A DNA stretch of 13,720 nucleotides, from contig DSBB01000342.1 of NCBI GenBank assembly GCA_011046175.1, forward strand, positions 1 through 13,720. The letters are read 5' to 3'. Below are positions 4,363 through 12,445 of this stretch, in pieces; position 1 is the stretch's first letter, and every line of letters begins with the position of its first letter. Source of the DNA: Candidatus Hydrogenedentota bacterium. GTDB taxonomy: Bacteria; Hydrogenedentota; Hydrogenedentia; Hydrogenedentales; CAITNO01. The position numbers were made by a program, and so were the translations under genes. Under the pieces are notes generated by a model, which had not been told where the DNA came from, made no database searches, and worked only from the letters and a program-made list of their open reading frames with translations.

Positions 4363-7079
4363 GTTGCGGCCTCCCCGCCCTGGTGTTCTCCGGCGGTTTC
4401 CTCTTCACGGTCGGCATTGCTTGCGCCGCGGCGCAAATACCAACAGACAAGGAGCAACGCCGCAACAACACCCAGCGCGACGATGGAAATAAAGAACGCC
4501 CGCCATGTCAGGTTGTGATGGAACACAAAATAGACGCGATGCGTTCCGGGCGGCAGCACAACGGCCTTGAACTGTTCATTTGCGCGCAGAATGGGCGCTT
4601 GCTCGCCGTTCACAAACGCGTACCATCCCGGATACCAAGAATCGAGAAACGTCAGGACGCGCGGCGCGTCGAGGGGGCCGACCTGCAAGTCAACGGCGTT
4701 CGCGCTGCGCTCAAGTATCTGTATCAACCCATCTTCATCATGATTGTCCGACTTGACCTGAATGCCGGTAAACTGAAATATGCCGGGCCCCTTGTTGTCA
4801 ACCGTGATGGTGACGCGCATCTCCGGGAAATCGGGCAAAGGCACCTCGACAAAGACGTTGCGGTCGTTTGTGGCGCGGATGTTATGGCGTATCCCGTGTT
4901 CGGAGCGATCAGTCCCCGGCTCCTGAATCCATGTGTCAACCTGCGCGTTGCCCGTGCTTTTGTAGCTGTAGATCAAGGCGCTGTGAACGCCGCCGGCGCT
5001 TCCCGGCGGCAGTCCCGGCGCATGATCCGGAAGCGAAACCATAAAAACCATGTTGCGTTTTTCGCTGCGCTTAACAGGCGTAAACAGCGATGGCGGGCCT
5101 GTAACCTCATGGACGGTGTTGTTTTGAGAGACGGCGGAACGATGCAATTGACTCCGTTCTATTTTGGGTATGGACTCGTCAATCGGTTCTTCAAGAAAGA
5201 CCGTGGTCGCCGCGGGCCAGTATTCGCGTTTGCCGGGCATGGCGCCCGCAACGTATTGCCGGGCCAGCCAGAAGGAACGCTTGAACACCATGTTGCCCCG
5301 CAGATTCTCGCGGGTGGATTCCCAATTCTGCACCCCCCGGTAGGGATGCTTATCCCGCGGCGGCCCGCTGAGCATGTCGCGCACGGCGCTGATATGCAAC
5401 GGGTCAACACCGTTCATGGCAAAGCGCAATGAATACAAAAAGCGGTTGCATATAGGATCGTTCTCGCGGAAATTGTCCGTCGGAATGCGAACATCTTCCC
5501 GCTTTATTTGCGTATAATCCCGTATCTTCCGTTTGGCCATGTACGGCACATAGGACTGATTCCATGCAACGGTCTCGCTGAAGACCAACACGGGCAAAAG
5601 AAACATAAGCGTCAATCTTACCGGTTTGGGATACCGCAGCATTCCCAAGGCGAGCATGACAATCAGGCCCATGACGGGAATTATCCGGACGGCGTTGTTG
5701 ACGTGAATAAAATCAATCCGTTCGACCCACCCATTCAGGGGCGCAAGGCATATATACGCCAGCATTGCCAGCACAAAAGCGCGTGCATAGGAATGCCCCC
5801 TGTTGGCCATGGGTTTGCTTAGGGCGTCAACGCCGAAACCGGCCAGTAAACTCAAGGGAAGCAATCCAAAATCGTAAGCGCGCGAATACGCCGACAAAGA
5901 AAAAGGCGTCAATTTTTCAAGCAACGCGCCCAGGGGCAGGGGCGGACCGAAGCTGCATTCGAAAAGCAGTAAAAACATGCCGAGGAAAAGATACACATCG
6001 CGCCGTTTGGAGTGGGTCAGCCCCGCAAACGCCAGCAACAAGGCAATAATGCCTGAATTGCGAATGGTCTCCGCTTCGTATTTCATGCCCGCGTACACAA
6101 TCAGTTTCTGATAAAAATCCAAGGGCGACCACGCCCACAAGTCGGAGTATTTGTTCGAAGGCAGTCCTGTGGTGCGCAAGGTGAACGAGGCAAGTTCCCA
6201 CGCTGGCAACAGCAACACCGCCGCCAGCAGCGAGCCAAGAACGAAAAGTGCGGCCATGGCAATGCCGTTGTGAACCCACGGACGCGCCCAGCGCCATAAA
6301 CTGCCGCTGTCAGCCTTCCAGTCTTCGTTGAGCAGGAAATAAAAGAAGGCGTACACGCCGGCAACGAGTCCCATAAGATTCACGATTTGAAGGAACCCGC
6401 CCAGAATGCTTATGCCCAGCGTGAGCGCGCCGCACAAGGCAAATGCGATTTTGACGGGGAAATCCCGCGCGTCAACAGACTTCTTGATAAGCAGCAACAA
6501 CAGGGGCAGCCATGCAATGGTCGTAATGATGTGATATTCGCACATTCGCCGCACAATCAGCGCGCTAAATGCAAATGCAACGGCGGAAGTCAGCCCGCCC
6601 GCAAGGCTCATGCCATGCGCGCGCCCGAGAAGATAGGTGCAGAACGCCATAAAAACAAAATGCAGCCCCATCATAATCGCCAAACTGATATTGGAACGTT
6701 CAGGCGTAGGGTCAAAGGTCAACAGCGAGCGAATCAGGTGCGGCGGATAGAACAAAAAGGACTGGGGATTGCCCGTGTTGGGCAGGCCGCAATACGTCAG
6801 CGGGTTCCATAAAGGGAACTCGCCTGCGTGAATGGAAGCATCCAGAAAAAACGTCAAGGGAGCATAATAGCGGTATATATCGTACATGCCGCCCAGACCC
6901 GTTTTTGGCAACTCAATGCCCAACAGATTGCACACGGGGCGAAGCGCTTCAAAAGCGCCGCCCATTTCATTCACCGCGGCCAGAACCACATAGTTGAAGG
7001 CAATCAATGTGGCAAGCGCCAGCAGCGTTGGCACGAACATTATTTTCACCGTCTTAACCAGCGTGCGTTTGACAGACAT
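4359..7079 (-). CDS. YfhO-type multi-pass membrane protein (putative GT-C-like glycosyltransferase)
   Basis: This is a 906-residue integral membrane protein. It has an N-terminal transmembrane helix (about 14-36), then an extracytoplasmic loop with YYAPLTFFLDASIHAG and FPLWNPLTYCGLPN (about 71-101), typical of YfhO/GT-C-like enzymes. Many hydrophobic helices follow to about residue 510, then a long soluble domain and a final helix near 860-880. Just before that helix is DSWYPGWYAFVNG...LPPGTHRVYFVF (about 813-853), the signature C-terminal segment of bacterial YfhO proteins. YfhO in Gram-positives helps glycosylate lipoteichoic acid, and other members are assumed to act on polyprenyl-linked sugars. 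The donor and acceptor here are unknown. I chose the ATG at 7079 over the one at 7106 because GGAG precedes it by 10 nt, while the upstream ATG has no ribosome binding site. It lies 7 nt after one methyltransferase gene and overlaps the next by 4 nt, forming one operon. Confidence 0.85.
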   Translation of the reverse strand: MSVKRTLVKTVKIMFVPTLLALATLIAFNYVVLAAVNEMGGAFEALRPVCNLLGIELPKTGLGGMYDIYRYYAPLTFFLDASIHAGEFPLWNPLTYCGLPNTGNPQSFLFYPPHLIRSLLTFDPTPERSNISLAIMMGLHFVFMAFCTYLLGRAHGMSLAGGLTSAVAFAFSALIVRRMCEYHIITTIAWLPLLLLLIKKSVDARDFPVKIAFALCGALTLGISILGGFLQIVNLMGLVAGVYAFFYFLLNEDWKADSGSLWRWARPWVHNGIAMAALFVLGSLLAAVLLLPAWELASFTLRTTGLPSNKYSDLWAWSPLDFYQKLIVYAGMKYEAETIRNSGIIALLLAFAGLTHSKRRDVYLFLGMFLLLFECSFGPPLPLGALLEKLTPFSLSAYSRAYDFGLLPLSLLAGFGVDALSKPMANRGHSYARAFVLAMLAYICLAPLNGWVERIDFIHVNNAVRIIPVMGLIVMLALGMLRYPKPVRLTLMFLLPVLVFSETVAWNQSYVPYMAKRKIRDYTQIKREDVRIPTDNFRENDPICNRFLYSLRFAMNGVDPLHISAVRDMLSGPPRDKHPYRGVQNWESTRENLRGNMVFKRSFWLARQYVAGAMPGKREYWPAATTVFLEEPIDESIPKIERSQLHRSAVSQNNTVHEVTGPPSLFTPVKRSEKRNMVFMVSLPDHAPGLPPGSAGGVHSALIYSYKSTGNAQVDTWIQEPGTDRSEHGIRHNIRATNDRNVFVEVPLPDFPEMRVTITVDNKGPGIFQFTGIQVKSDNHDEDGLIQILERSANAVDLQVGPLDAPRVLTFLDSWYPGWYAFVNGEQAPILRANEQFKAVVLPPGTHRVYFVFHHNLTWRAFFISIVALGVVAALLLVCWYLRRGASNADREEETAGEHQGGEAAT
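4370..4376 (-). promoter_or_regulatory. Ribosome binding site for the GTG start at 4362
   Basis: GGGGAGG on the - strand, 7 nt before GTG, lies inside the last codons of the upstream YfhO-type gene. It decides for the GTG over the internal ATG at 4338 and shows that translation of the two genes is coupled. Confidence 0.7.
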
Positions 7080-7086
7080 AAGGCTT

Positions 7087-7968
7087 TCACTCCGGTTTTC
7101 GCGCATAAACAGTCATAAGATCAAATAAATTCAGCGGGAAATTAAAACGCAGCAGACCAGTGTGACGCAATGCCCGATAAACCGGCCCGACCACGACTTT
7201 CCCCGCAAGCAGTTTTTCCGCCACCGTATCCATGCTGCGCCAGAAAGGAGGGTAACGAAACGACACGGCCGTATACCCCAACCGGTTCAACAAGACGCTC
7301 ATGGAGTGGCGCGTGAAATAATGCACATGGGTCGGCGGATGAATCTGACGCCACCGCGCGCCGCGCAACCTCGCGCATAAGGAGCCGATATCCCCCGTGC
7401 TCAACGCAAGGACGCCGCCGGGGCGCAAATCGGCAAAGGCTTTTTCCAGAAACAACTGCGGTTCAGGCAAATGTTCAATGACATCCCAAAGGCAGACCAC
7501 GTCACAGGCGCGCTCCGGCTGCCAGGTCAAATAGTCTAGGCAGCGGGCGTCCACCCCCTGCTTTTCCACGGCGGTCGCAACGGCTTCCGCTGCAACATCG
7601 CATCCCGCCGCAGTGAAATGATCGGACGCTTCCTTCAAGAAAAAACCGTAGGCGCATCCGATTTCCCACAAAAAACCGCCATCGGGAAGCAACACGGCGA
7701 GATCGCGGACCCGCCGTCGAAAATTCAGGCGCAACGCCGCCGCCTCTTCCTCGTAATCGGCGTATTCACCGCCTTTGAAATAATCCCGGGTGTATAGTTC
7801 GTGAAACATTTCCGGCGGCCAATCGAGATCGGCGCTGACGTGGCCGCAACGGGCGCAACGAGACAATCCGGGATGGAACGGCGCAAAGACCGCGCCTGCG
7901 CAACAAGTGCAGCGCCTGTCCGAAGGCACGGTTTTGTCGTTTATTTGTTCTTGCGTCACAACCGACAT
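7087..7968 (-). CDS. Class I SAM-dependent methyltransferase with N-terminal zinc ribbon
   Basis: This 293-residue protein has an intact treble-clef or zinc-ribbon head (Cys20-x-x-Cys23 and Cys38-x-x-Cys41 in CARCGHVSADLDW). A SAM-binding core follows: LWEIGCAYGFF (100-110), GCDV (122-125), LWDVIEHLPEP (160-170) and LRPGGVLALSTGD (181-193). The tail has HVHYFTRHSM (214-223) and ends with LFDLMTVYARKPE, an ending common to methyltransferases of surface-polysaccharide clusters. It is probably the first gene of the operon, with the YfhO-type gene starting 7 nt after its stop. The ATG at 7968 is chosen because AGGAG lies 9 nt upstream. The longer frame would need a TTG at 7989 without a ribosome binding site. 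The exact substrate cannot be read from the sequence. Confidence 0.87.
   Translation of the reverse strand: MSVVTQEQINDKTVPSDRRCTCCAGAVFAPFHPGLSRCARCGHVSADLDWPPEMFHELYTRDYFKGGEYADYEEEAAALRLNFRRRVRDLAVLLPDGGFLWEIGCAYGFFLKEASDHFTAAGCDVAAEAVATAVEKQGVDARCLDYLTWQPERACDVVCLWDVIEHLPEPQLFLEKAFADLRPGGVLALSTGDIGSLCARLRGARWRQIHPPTHVHYFTRHSMSVLLNRLGYTAVSFRYPPFWRSMDTVAEKLLAGKVVVGPVYRALRHTGLLRFNFPLNLFDLMTVYARKPE
7090..7093 (-). promoter_or_regulatory. Ribosome binding site for the YfhO-type gene
   Basis: GGAG on the - strand lies 10 nt before the ATG at 7079 and inside the final codons of the upstream methyltransferase gene. It supports the shorter start and coupling with that gene. Confidence 0.5.
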
Positions 7969-7977
7969 GAGTCCATT

Positions 7978-7982
7978 CTCCT
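7978..7982 (-). promoter_or_regulatory. Ribosome binding site deciding the start at 7968
   Basis: AGGAG on the - strand lies 9 nt before ATG 7968. It sits inside the longer TTG-initiated frame, which argues against that longer frame. Confidence 0.7.
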
Positions 7983-8093
7983 GATGCAAGAAGGCTGCAA
8001 TTCGGAACCTCGTCCTTTGAGATTCCCTGGAAATGTCGTCAAGTGTAATAGGAACACCGCATCCCGAGCAAATCGGCGCATCATCGCGTCAGT

Positions 8094-8122
8094 TTGCCGG
8101 TATGCCCGTAATCGGGTATACT
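8094..8122 (+). promoter_or_regulatory. Sigma-70-type promoter for the HAAS-PspC gene
   Basis: TTGCCG (8094-8099) and TATACT (8117-8122) are separated by exactly 17 nt, with 4 of 6 and 5 of 6 consensus matches. Transcription would start near 8129, about 15 nt before the ATG at 8144. This also rules out the longer in-frame start at 8033. The divergent gap 7969-8143 must also hold the promoter for the - strand operon, but I see no convincing boxes for it. Confidence 0.6.
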
Positions 8123-8143
8123 AAAACAAAACGGGGAAACAAG

Positions 8144-9082
8144 ATGGAACTTACGCAAAAACAGGAACTCTATATTTCGCGGTATATGCGCGCCGTGGCG
8201 GACGCCTTGTACGGACGGCTAAACGAACGTCAATGCGAGCGCGCCTTGTCCCGATTGCAGGGGCGGGTGCGCGAACAGATCAATGCCGCGGGAAAAGCGC
8301 GTCCTGAAGATATTGACGTGCTTGACGCGTTGCGCAAGCTGGGCGCGCCGGAGCGCCAGGCGGATATTCTTGCGCGCATATGGGGAGGTGAATCCGGCGC
8401 CGCCGAAAGCGCCGCATCCGCAACGCCTGCGCAGTCTTCGCCTCCTGAATATGATGCGCCTTCCCCTCGCAACACAACCGATGCGCCCGCCAAGACGGCA
8501 ATGGACGCGCCGCTCCGGAAAGAAACGCGTCCGGCTTCGGTCTGGCTGGGCGTGCTGGCATGGTGCGCGGAACAATGGGACCTGCCGGTCTGGGCGTTGC
8601 GCGTTTTTGTCGCGCTCATAGGCGCGGTAACGTTTCCCGCGGCGTTGCTTGTCTACATGGCCGTCTATTTCCGGTTGCGCGTAAGCGGGCGGCTTGGTAC
8701 TGTTCCGCCTTTGCGCTGGTTCCAGATGATTTTTCGTCCGGCGCTGACGGCGCTTATGCTCAGCGTCATTCATTTTGCGGGCGTCTACGGCGTCAAAGGG
8801 GTATGCCTCGCCTATGACACATGGCTTAAACGGGACATGCCTGACATATCGGAATGGGCATGGTTTGAAACCGAAGCGGGGCGCATGTTTTTCTGGGCGC
8901 TGACGCTGCTTGTCCCGCTGTCGCTGTTCAGCGCCATGCCCCTGGCAAACGCGTGGGACTACAGTATCAAAAGATTCACACAGGCGTGCGTCGCCCTCTA
9001 TGCCATAGTGGTGTCTTTCGGCATAGCCTCGTATGTCACCGGCATTATCCTGGCGTTTGTGCGCGAGTTTACGGGCGGCTGA
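8144..9082 (+). CDS. HAAS-domain / PspC-like membrane protein
   Basis: This 312-residue protein has three parts. Residues 8-78 form a helical domain (ISRYMRAVADALYGRLNERQ, then LDALRKLGAPERQADILARIW) resembling the HAAS/DUF1700 signalling domain. Residues 82-130 are a low-complexity Ala/Pro/Ser linker. Residues 133-178 (VWLGVLAWCAEQWDLPVWALR, then a helix ending LLVYMAVYFRLR) resemble PspC, the membrane-stress sensor of the phage-shock response. Further transmembrane segments lie at about 197-222, 248-267 and 281-305. HAAS proteins usually sit beside a PadR-type regulator and act in membrane or stress signalling, but no regulator gene is next to it here. The start at 8144 follows a purine-rich GGGGAAACAAG leader and a fitting promoter. 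It ends 11 nt from the convergent glgX. The specific signal and partner are unknown. Confidence 0.65.
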   Translation: MELTQKQELYISRYMRAVADALYGRLNERQCERALSRLQGRVREQINAAGKARPEDIDVLDALRKLGAPERQADILARIWGGESGAAESAASATPAQSSPPEYDAPSPRNTTDAPAKTAMDAPLRKETRPASVWLGVLAWCAEQWDLPVWALRVFVALIGAVTFPAALLVYMAVYFRLRVSGRLGTVPPLRWFQMIFRPALTALMLSVIHFAGVYGVKGVCLAYDTWLKRDMPDISEWAWFETEAGRMFFWALTLLVPLSLFSAMPLANAWDYSIKRFTQACVALYAIVVSFGIASYVTGIILAFVREFTGG

Positions 9083-9093
9083 AAGACGCGCCA

Positions 9094-11142
9094 CTACCGA
9101 ACGCGCAACGTTACCACCACCACGCTTTTCGCGCTCGCCTCAAATATGTCGTTTTTCATGGGGGGCGCTTCTTCGGCGGTGAAGTAGTCTTCCGGGGGTG
9201 GCGCGGCGCTGTTAATACGCACATGCCAATCCCCTCCCGGCAATCGAAATCTGACGGCTGCGTCGGAGGCGTTAAAAATCATGAACACGCCCGTGTCTTC
9301 ATTTTCCTTCGGATGGATACGGCACGCGATGGCGCTGGCCGGCGACGCCCAATCCACGGTCTCGCCCGAAGGCTCATACCAGACCAAATCGGCGGTGTCG
9401 CGCGCGGCGCCGCCGTTAAAAAAGGAGTTGCGACGAAATACGGGGTTCTCGCCGCGGAAAGCAATCACATTTTTATAAAACAAGAATAACTCCCTGTTTT
9501 TTTCGAGAAGCGTCCAGTCATACCAGGATATCTCGTTGTCTTGGCAGTAGGCGTTGTTGTTGCCCTGTTGTGTCCGCCCCATCTCGTCGCCGCCCAGCAT
9601 CATGGGCACGCCCAGCGAAAGATACAGCGTGGCGATCATGCTTTTTTGCAGGCGAATGCGCAGCGCGTTGATTTCAGGATCTTCCGTTTCCCCTTCGTGC
9701 CCGCAATTCCAACTGAAATTCTCATCCACGCCGTCGCGGTTGCCGTCGCCGTTCGCTTCATTATGCTTTTTGTTGTAGGACACCAAATCGCGGAGCGTAA
9801 ACCCGTCGTGGCAGGTGATGAAATTAATGCTATGCTCGGGGCTCCTGTCGCTGCGCATATACAGGTCGGCGCTGCCTGTCAGCCGCGTCGCGAAAACGCC
9901 CCGCATTCCCGAATCCCCACGCCAGAACCGGCGCGCATCGTCACGATACTTGCCGTTCCACTCCGCCCATCGGGCGTCGCCGAACCCGCCGACCTGATAC
10001 GCGCCGCCCGCGTCCCACGCTTCGGCGATAAGTTTGACGTCCCGCAGCACCGGGTCCTCGGCAATGCGTTTTATGAGTGGCGCCTCTTCAACGATATTGC
10101 CGTTCTGATCGCGCCCCAATATCGAGGCCAGATCAAAGCGGAACCCGTCAATATGCATTACCGCCACCCAGTAACGCAGGCAATCAAGGATAAAGTCGCG
10201 CACCAGGGGATGGTTGCAGTTGAGCGTGTTCCCGCATCCTGAATAGTTCAGGTAGGCCCCTTTTGACAACAGATAATATACGCTGTTGTCAATGCCGCGA
10301 AACGACAGCGTGGGGCCGCGCTCATCGCCTTCGGATGTGTGATTGAACACGACATCCAGAATGATTTCGATGCCCGCCTCGTGCAACGCTTTCACCATGG
10401 AACGAAATTCATCCAGATGTTCAAGGCGCGTGGCGCTTATGGCGTAACGTCCTGTGGGCGCAAAAAAGCCGATGTTGCTGTAGCCCCAGTAATTTGTCAG
10501 CTGCTTGCCTGCCTTGATGCTGCATCTGCCGAGGAGCGTTTCGCCGAATTCCTGAATGGGCAGTAATTCGACGGCGTTCACGCCGAGTTCTTTCAAGTGC
10601 GGAATTTTTTCGATCAGGCCGCTGTAGGTGCCGGGATGCTTTACCCCCGAAGACGGATGGTTTGTGAAGCCCCGCACATGGGTTTCATAAATGATCAGCT
10701 CCTTCAGCGGAATATGGGGGCGCACATCGTCGTTCCAGTCCATTTTGTCATGCACCGCCACACATTTCATCGTGCCGTTGTGAATATCGCCGACAAAAGC
10801 CTTTGCATAGGGATCGAGCAAATATATGCGCGGGTTATAGCGATGGCCTTCCCGGGGCGCATGCGGCCCGTCCATACGATACATGAAATACACGCCTTCT
10901 TCCGCGCCGCGAACGAACAACGACCACACGTCGCCGATGCGATGGCGGTTCGGATCAAATTCATACTCCCAAGCCGGCTGTTGATCCTCGATCCTGTCGA
11001 ACAGCGCTATCCATACCCGCGTCGCGTGGCGGCTGAATATAGTGAATCGAATGCCCTCTTCGTAAACAATCGGCCCCAGCGGATAGGGCCGCCCGACGGT
11101 AACCTGCAATATTGACGGGTCTATGGGATTCATAAAACTCAT
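9094..11142 (-). CDS. glgX: Glycogen debranching enzyme GlgX (GH13 isoamylase type)
   Basis: GlgX hydrolyses alpha-1,6 branches of phosphorylase-trimmed glycogen in the cytoplasm. The 682-residue protein is of normal family length. An N-terminal CBM48-like beta domain (about 11-100) is followed by the GH13 barrel with all four conserved regions: DVVFNHT (263-269), GFRFDLAS (333-340; nucleophile Asp337), LIAEAWD (371-377; acid/base Glu374) and FITCHDG (441-447; His445, Asp446). LTNYWGYSNIGFFAP (215-229) and VPMMLGGDEMGRTQQGNNNAYCQDN are also typical of GlgX/TreX debranching enzymes. The start is uncertain. ATG 11142 and ATG 11133 are both possible and neither has a strong ribosome binding site. 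The frame stays open to 11244, but that extension does not look like the family. No other glycogen gene is adjacent, and the enzyme appears to be transcribed alone, divergently from glycerate kinase. Confidence 0.93.
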   Translation of the reverse strand: MSFMNPIDPSILQVTVGRPYPLGPIVYEEGIRFTIFSRHATRVWIALFDRIEDQQPAWEYEFDPNRHRIGDVWSLFVRGAEEGVYFMYRMDGPHAPREGHRYNPRIYLLDPYAKAFVGDIHNGTMKCVAVHDKMDWNDDVRPHIPLKELIIYETHVRGFTNHPSSGVKHPGTYSGLIEKIPHLKELGVNAVELLPIQEFGETLLGRCSIKAGKQLTNYWGYSNIGFFAPTGRYAISATRLEHLDEFRSMVKALHEAGIEIILDVVFNHTSEGDERGPTLSFRGIDNSVYYLLSKGAYLNYSGCGNTLNCNHPLVRDFILDCLRYWVAVMHIDGFRFDLASILGRDQNGNIVEEAPLIKRIAEDPVLRDVKLIAEAWDAGGAYQVGGFGDARWAEWNGKYRDDARRFWRGDSGMRGVFATRLTGSADLYMRSDRSPEHSINFITCHDGFTLRDLVSYNKKHNEANGDGNRDGVDENFSWNCGHEGETEDPEINALRIRLQKSMIATLYLSLGVPMMLGGDEMGRTQQGNNNAYCQDNEISWYDWTLLEKNRELFLFYKNVIAFRGENPVFRRNSFFNGGAARDTADLVWYEPSGETVDWASPASAIACRIHPKENEDTGVFMIFNASDAAVRFRLPGGDWHVRINSAAPPPEDYFTAEEAPPMKNDIFEASAKSVVVVTLRVR

Positions 11143-11256
11143 CCGGTTAAAAACAATACAATCGAAAATTACATCAAGCGCAACAGAGGACATTTTACAG
11201 ACGGGACAATCGAAACACAAGCCTGACGCCGCGAGAGGCCGCATGCCGTTGGGTCA

Positions 11257-11265
11257 TGCTATACT
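11257..11265 (+). promoter_or_regulatory. Extended -10 promoter for glycerate kinase
   Basis: TGC followed by TATACT (11260-11265) makes an extended -10 element (TGn plus 5 of 6 consensus). No -35 box is visible at the usual distance, as is tolerated for extended -10 promoters. The predicted start near 11272 leaves a very short leader that includes the AAAGGA site at 11273-11278. Confidence 0.5.
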
Positions 11266-11288
11266 GTCATCGAAAGGAATTGTCGGAT

Positions 11289-12437
11289 ATGAAAGTCTTG
11301 ATTGCACCTGATTCGTTTAAGGAATGCATGGACGCCTTTTCTGTCGCCGACGCGCTGGCCGCGGGCTTGCGTCGAAGCGGCGTCCCGGCGCGATCCATTG
11401 TGCGCCGGCCGCTGGCCGACGGGGGGGAGGGGTTGTTGCATGTTTTGCATCATGCCCTGGGCGGCGAGATACGGTTCAGGCGCGTTTCCGGCCCCTTGGG
11501 ACAGAAGGTTAAGGCGGCGTTCGGCCTCCTTGACAACGGACGCACCGCGGTGATAGAAATGGCTCAGGCCGCAGGACTGCACCGGGCGCCGCCGCATAAA
11601 CGCGACCCGCGTGTCACCACGACCGGCGGAGTGGGGGAGCTTATGCGTCATGCCCTCGATTTGGGGGTTGAGCGTATTATCGTGGGACTGGGCGGCAGCG
11701 CCACCAACGACGGTGGCGCGGGCATGGCCGCCGCAATGGGCGCGCGTTTTCTGGACGCCGCAGGGCACGAATTGCCACCGGGCGGCGCGGCGTTGCTGCA
11801 GTTGGCCGAAATAGACATGACCGGACTTGATGCGCGAATACACGACGTGGAAGTGGTGGCGGCGTGCGATGTGTCAAACCCGTTATGTGGCGCAAACGGC
11901 GCGTCCCATGTCTATGGGCCGCAAAAAGGCGCCACACCGGAAAACGTGGATGAACTTGATGCGGCGTTGCGCCATTATGCCGCCAAGATAAAAGCGCGAC
12001 TGGGCGCAGACGTGGCCGCGGTGGCGGGCGCCGGTGCGGCGGGCGGATTGGCAGCCGGATTGGTGGCATTCGCCGGCGCGAAATTGCGTTCCGGCGTGGA
12101 ACTGGTGTTTCAGGCCTATGGCGACATGGATACAATTATCAGGGAAGCCGACCTCATTGTCAGCGGCGAAGGGGCTGTGGACGGGCAAAGCGCGCAGGGA
12201 AAGGTCATCGCCGGGCTGGCGCGAAAAACAAAGAAAGTCGGCAAACCGCTGATTGTAGTGGCGGGAAAAGTCGGTGATGATCTCGACAAACTTTACGCTG
12301 CCGGAGTCGCCGCCGTACTGCCCATTACCGCCGAACCGACGACGCGGCGCGCCGCACTCGAAAAGGCGCCGCTTTACTTGGAACAAATCGGCCGCGCCAT
12401 TGGAAACCTTGTGCCATTCCTGACGTCCGGCCTCTGA
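11289..12437 (+). CDS. Glycerate 2-kinase (GarK/GlxK family)
   Basis: The enzyme phosphorylates D-glycerate with ATP, normally to 2-phosphoglycerate in this family, feeding glyoxylate, glucarate or hydroxypyruvate catabolism into glycolysis. The 382-residue length is typical. Family motifs in order: PDSFKE (7-12), PLADGGEG (41-48), GLGGSATNDGGAGMAAAMG (133-151), CDVSNPLCG (193-201), GAGAAGGLAAGL (247-258), SGEGAVDGQSAQGK (292-305) and VVAGKVGDD (323-331). The start at 11289 gives the canonical MKVLIAPDSFKE opening. AAGGA lies 10 nt upstream, and a longer frame from 11256 adds a non-family leader overlapping the -10 box. No glycerate or glyoxylate pathway partner is next to it. The promoter and the divergent glgX suggest a single-gene unit. 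It ends 8 nt from the convergent metallophosphatase gene. Confidence 0.93.
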   Translation: MKVLIAPDSFKECMDAFSVADALAAGLRRSGVPARSIVRRPLADGGEGLLHVLHHALGGEIRFRRVSGPLGQKVKAAFGLLDNGRTAVIEMAQAAGLHRAPPHKRDPRVTTTGGVGELMRHALDLGVERIIVGLGGSATNDGGAGMAAAMGARFLDAAGHELPPGGAALLQLAEIDMTGLDARIHDVEVVAACDVSNPLCGANGASHVYGPQKGATPENVDELDAALRHYAAKIKARLGADVAAVAGAGAAGGLAAGLVAFAGAKLRSGVELVFQAYGDMDTIIREADLIVSGEGAVDGQSAQGKVIAGLARKTKKVGKPLIVVAGKVGDDLDKLYAAGVAAVLPITAEPTTRRAALEKAPLYLEQIGRAIGNLVPFLTSGL

Positions 12438-12445
12438 GATTTTTC

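Noticed and set aside
4320..5432. A 370-codon open frame on the + strand opposite the YfhO-type gene
   Set aside because: It is a mirror of the third-codon GC bias of the - strand gene. The protein is rich in Arg and His with no domain, and the opposite strand has clear YfhO signatures.
8219..9094. A 291-codon - strand frame opposite the HAAS-PspC gene
   Set aside because: It is Arg- and Gln-rich shadow sequence, whereas the + strand shows membrane segments, a promoter and a domain-like N-terminus.
11143..11244. An N-terminal extension of GlgX to 11244
   Set aside because: The extra 34 residues do not resemble the CBM48 start of the family and run into the divergent promoter region of glycerate kinase.
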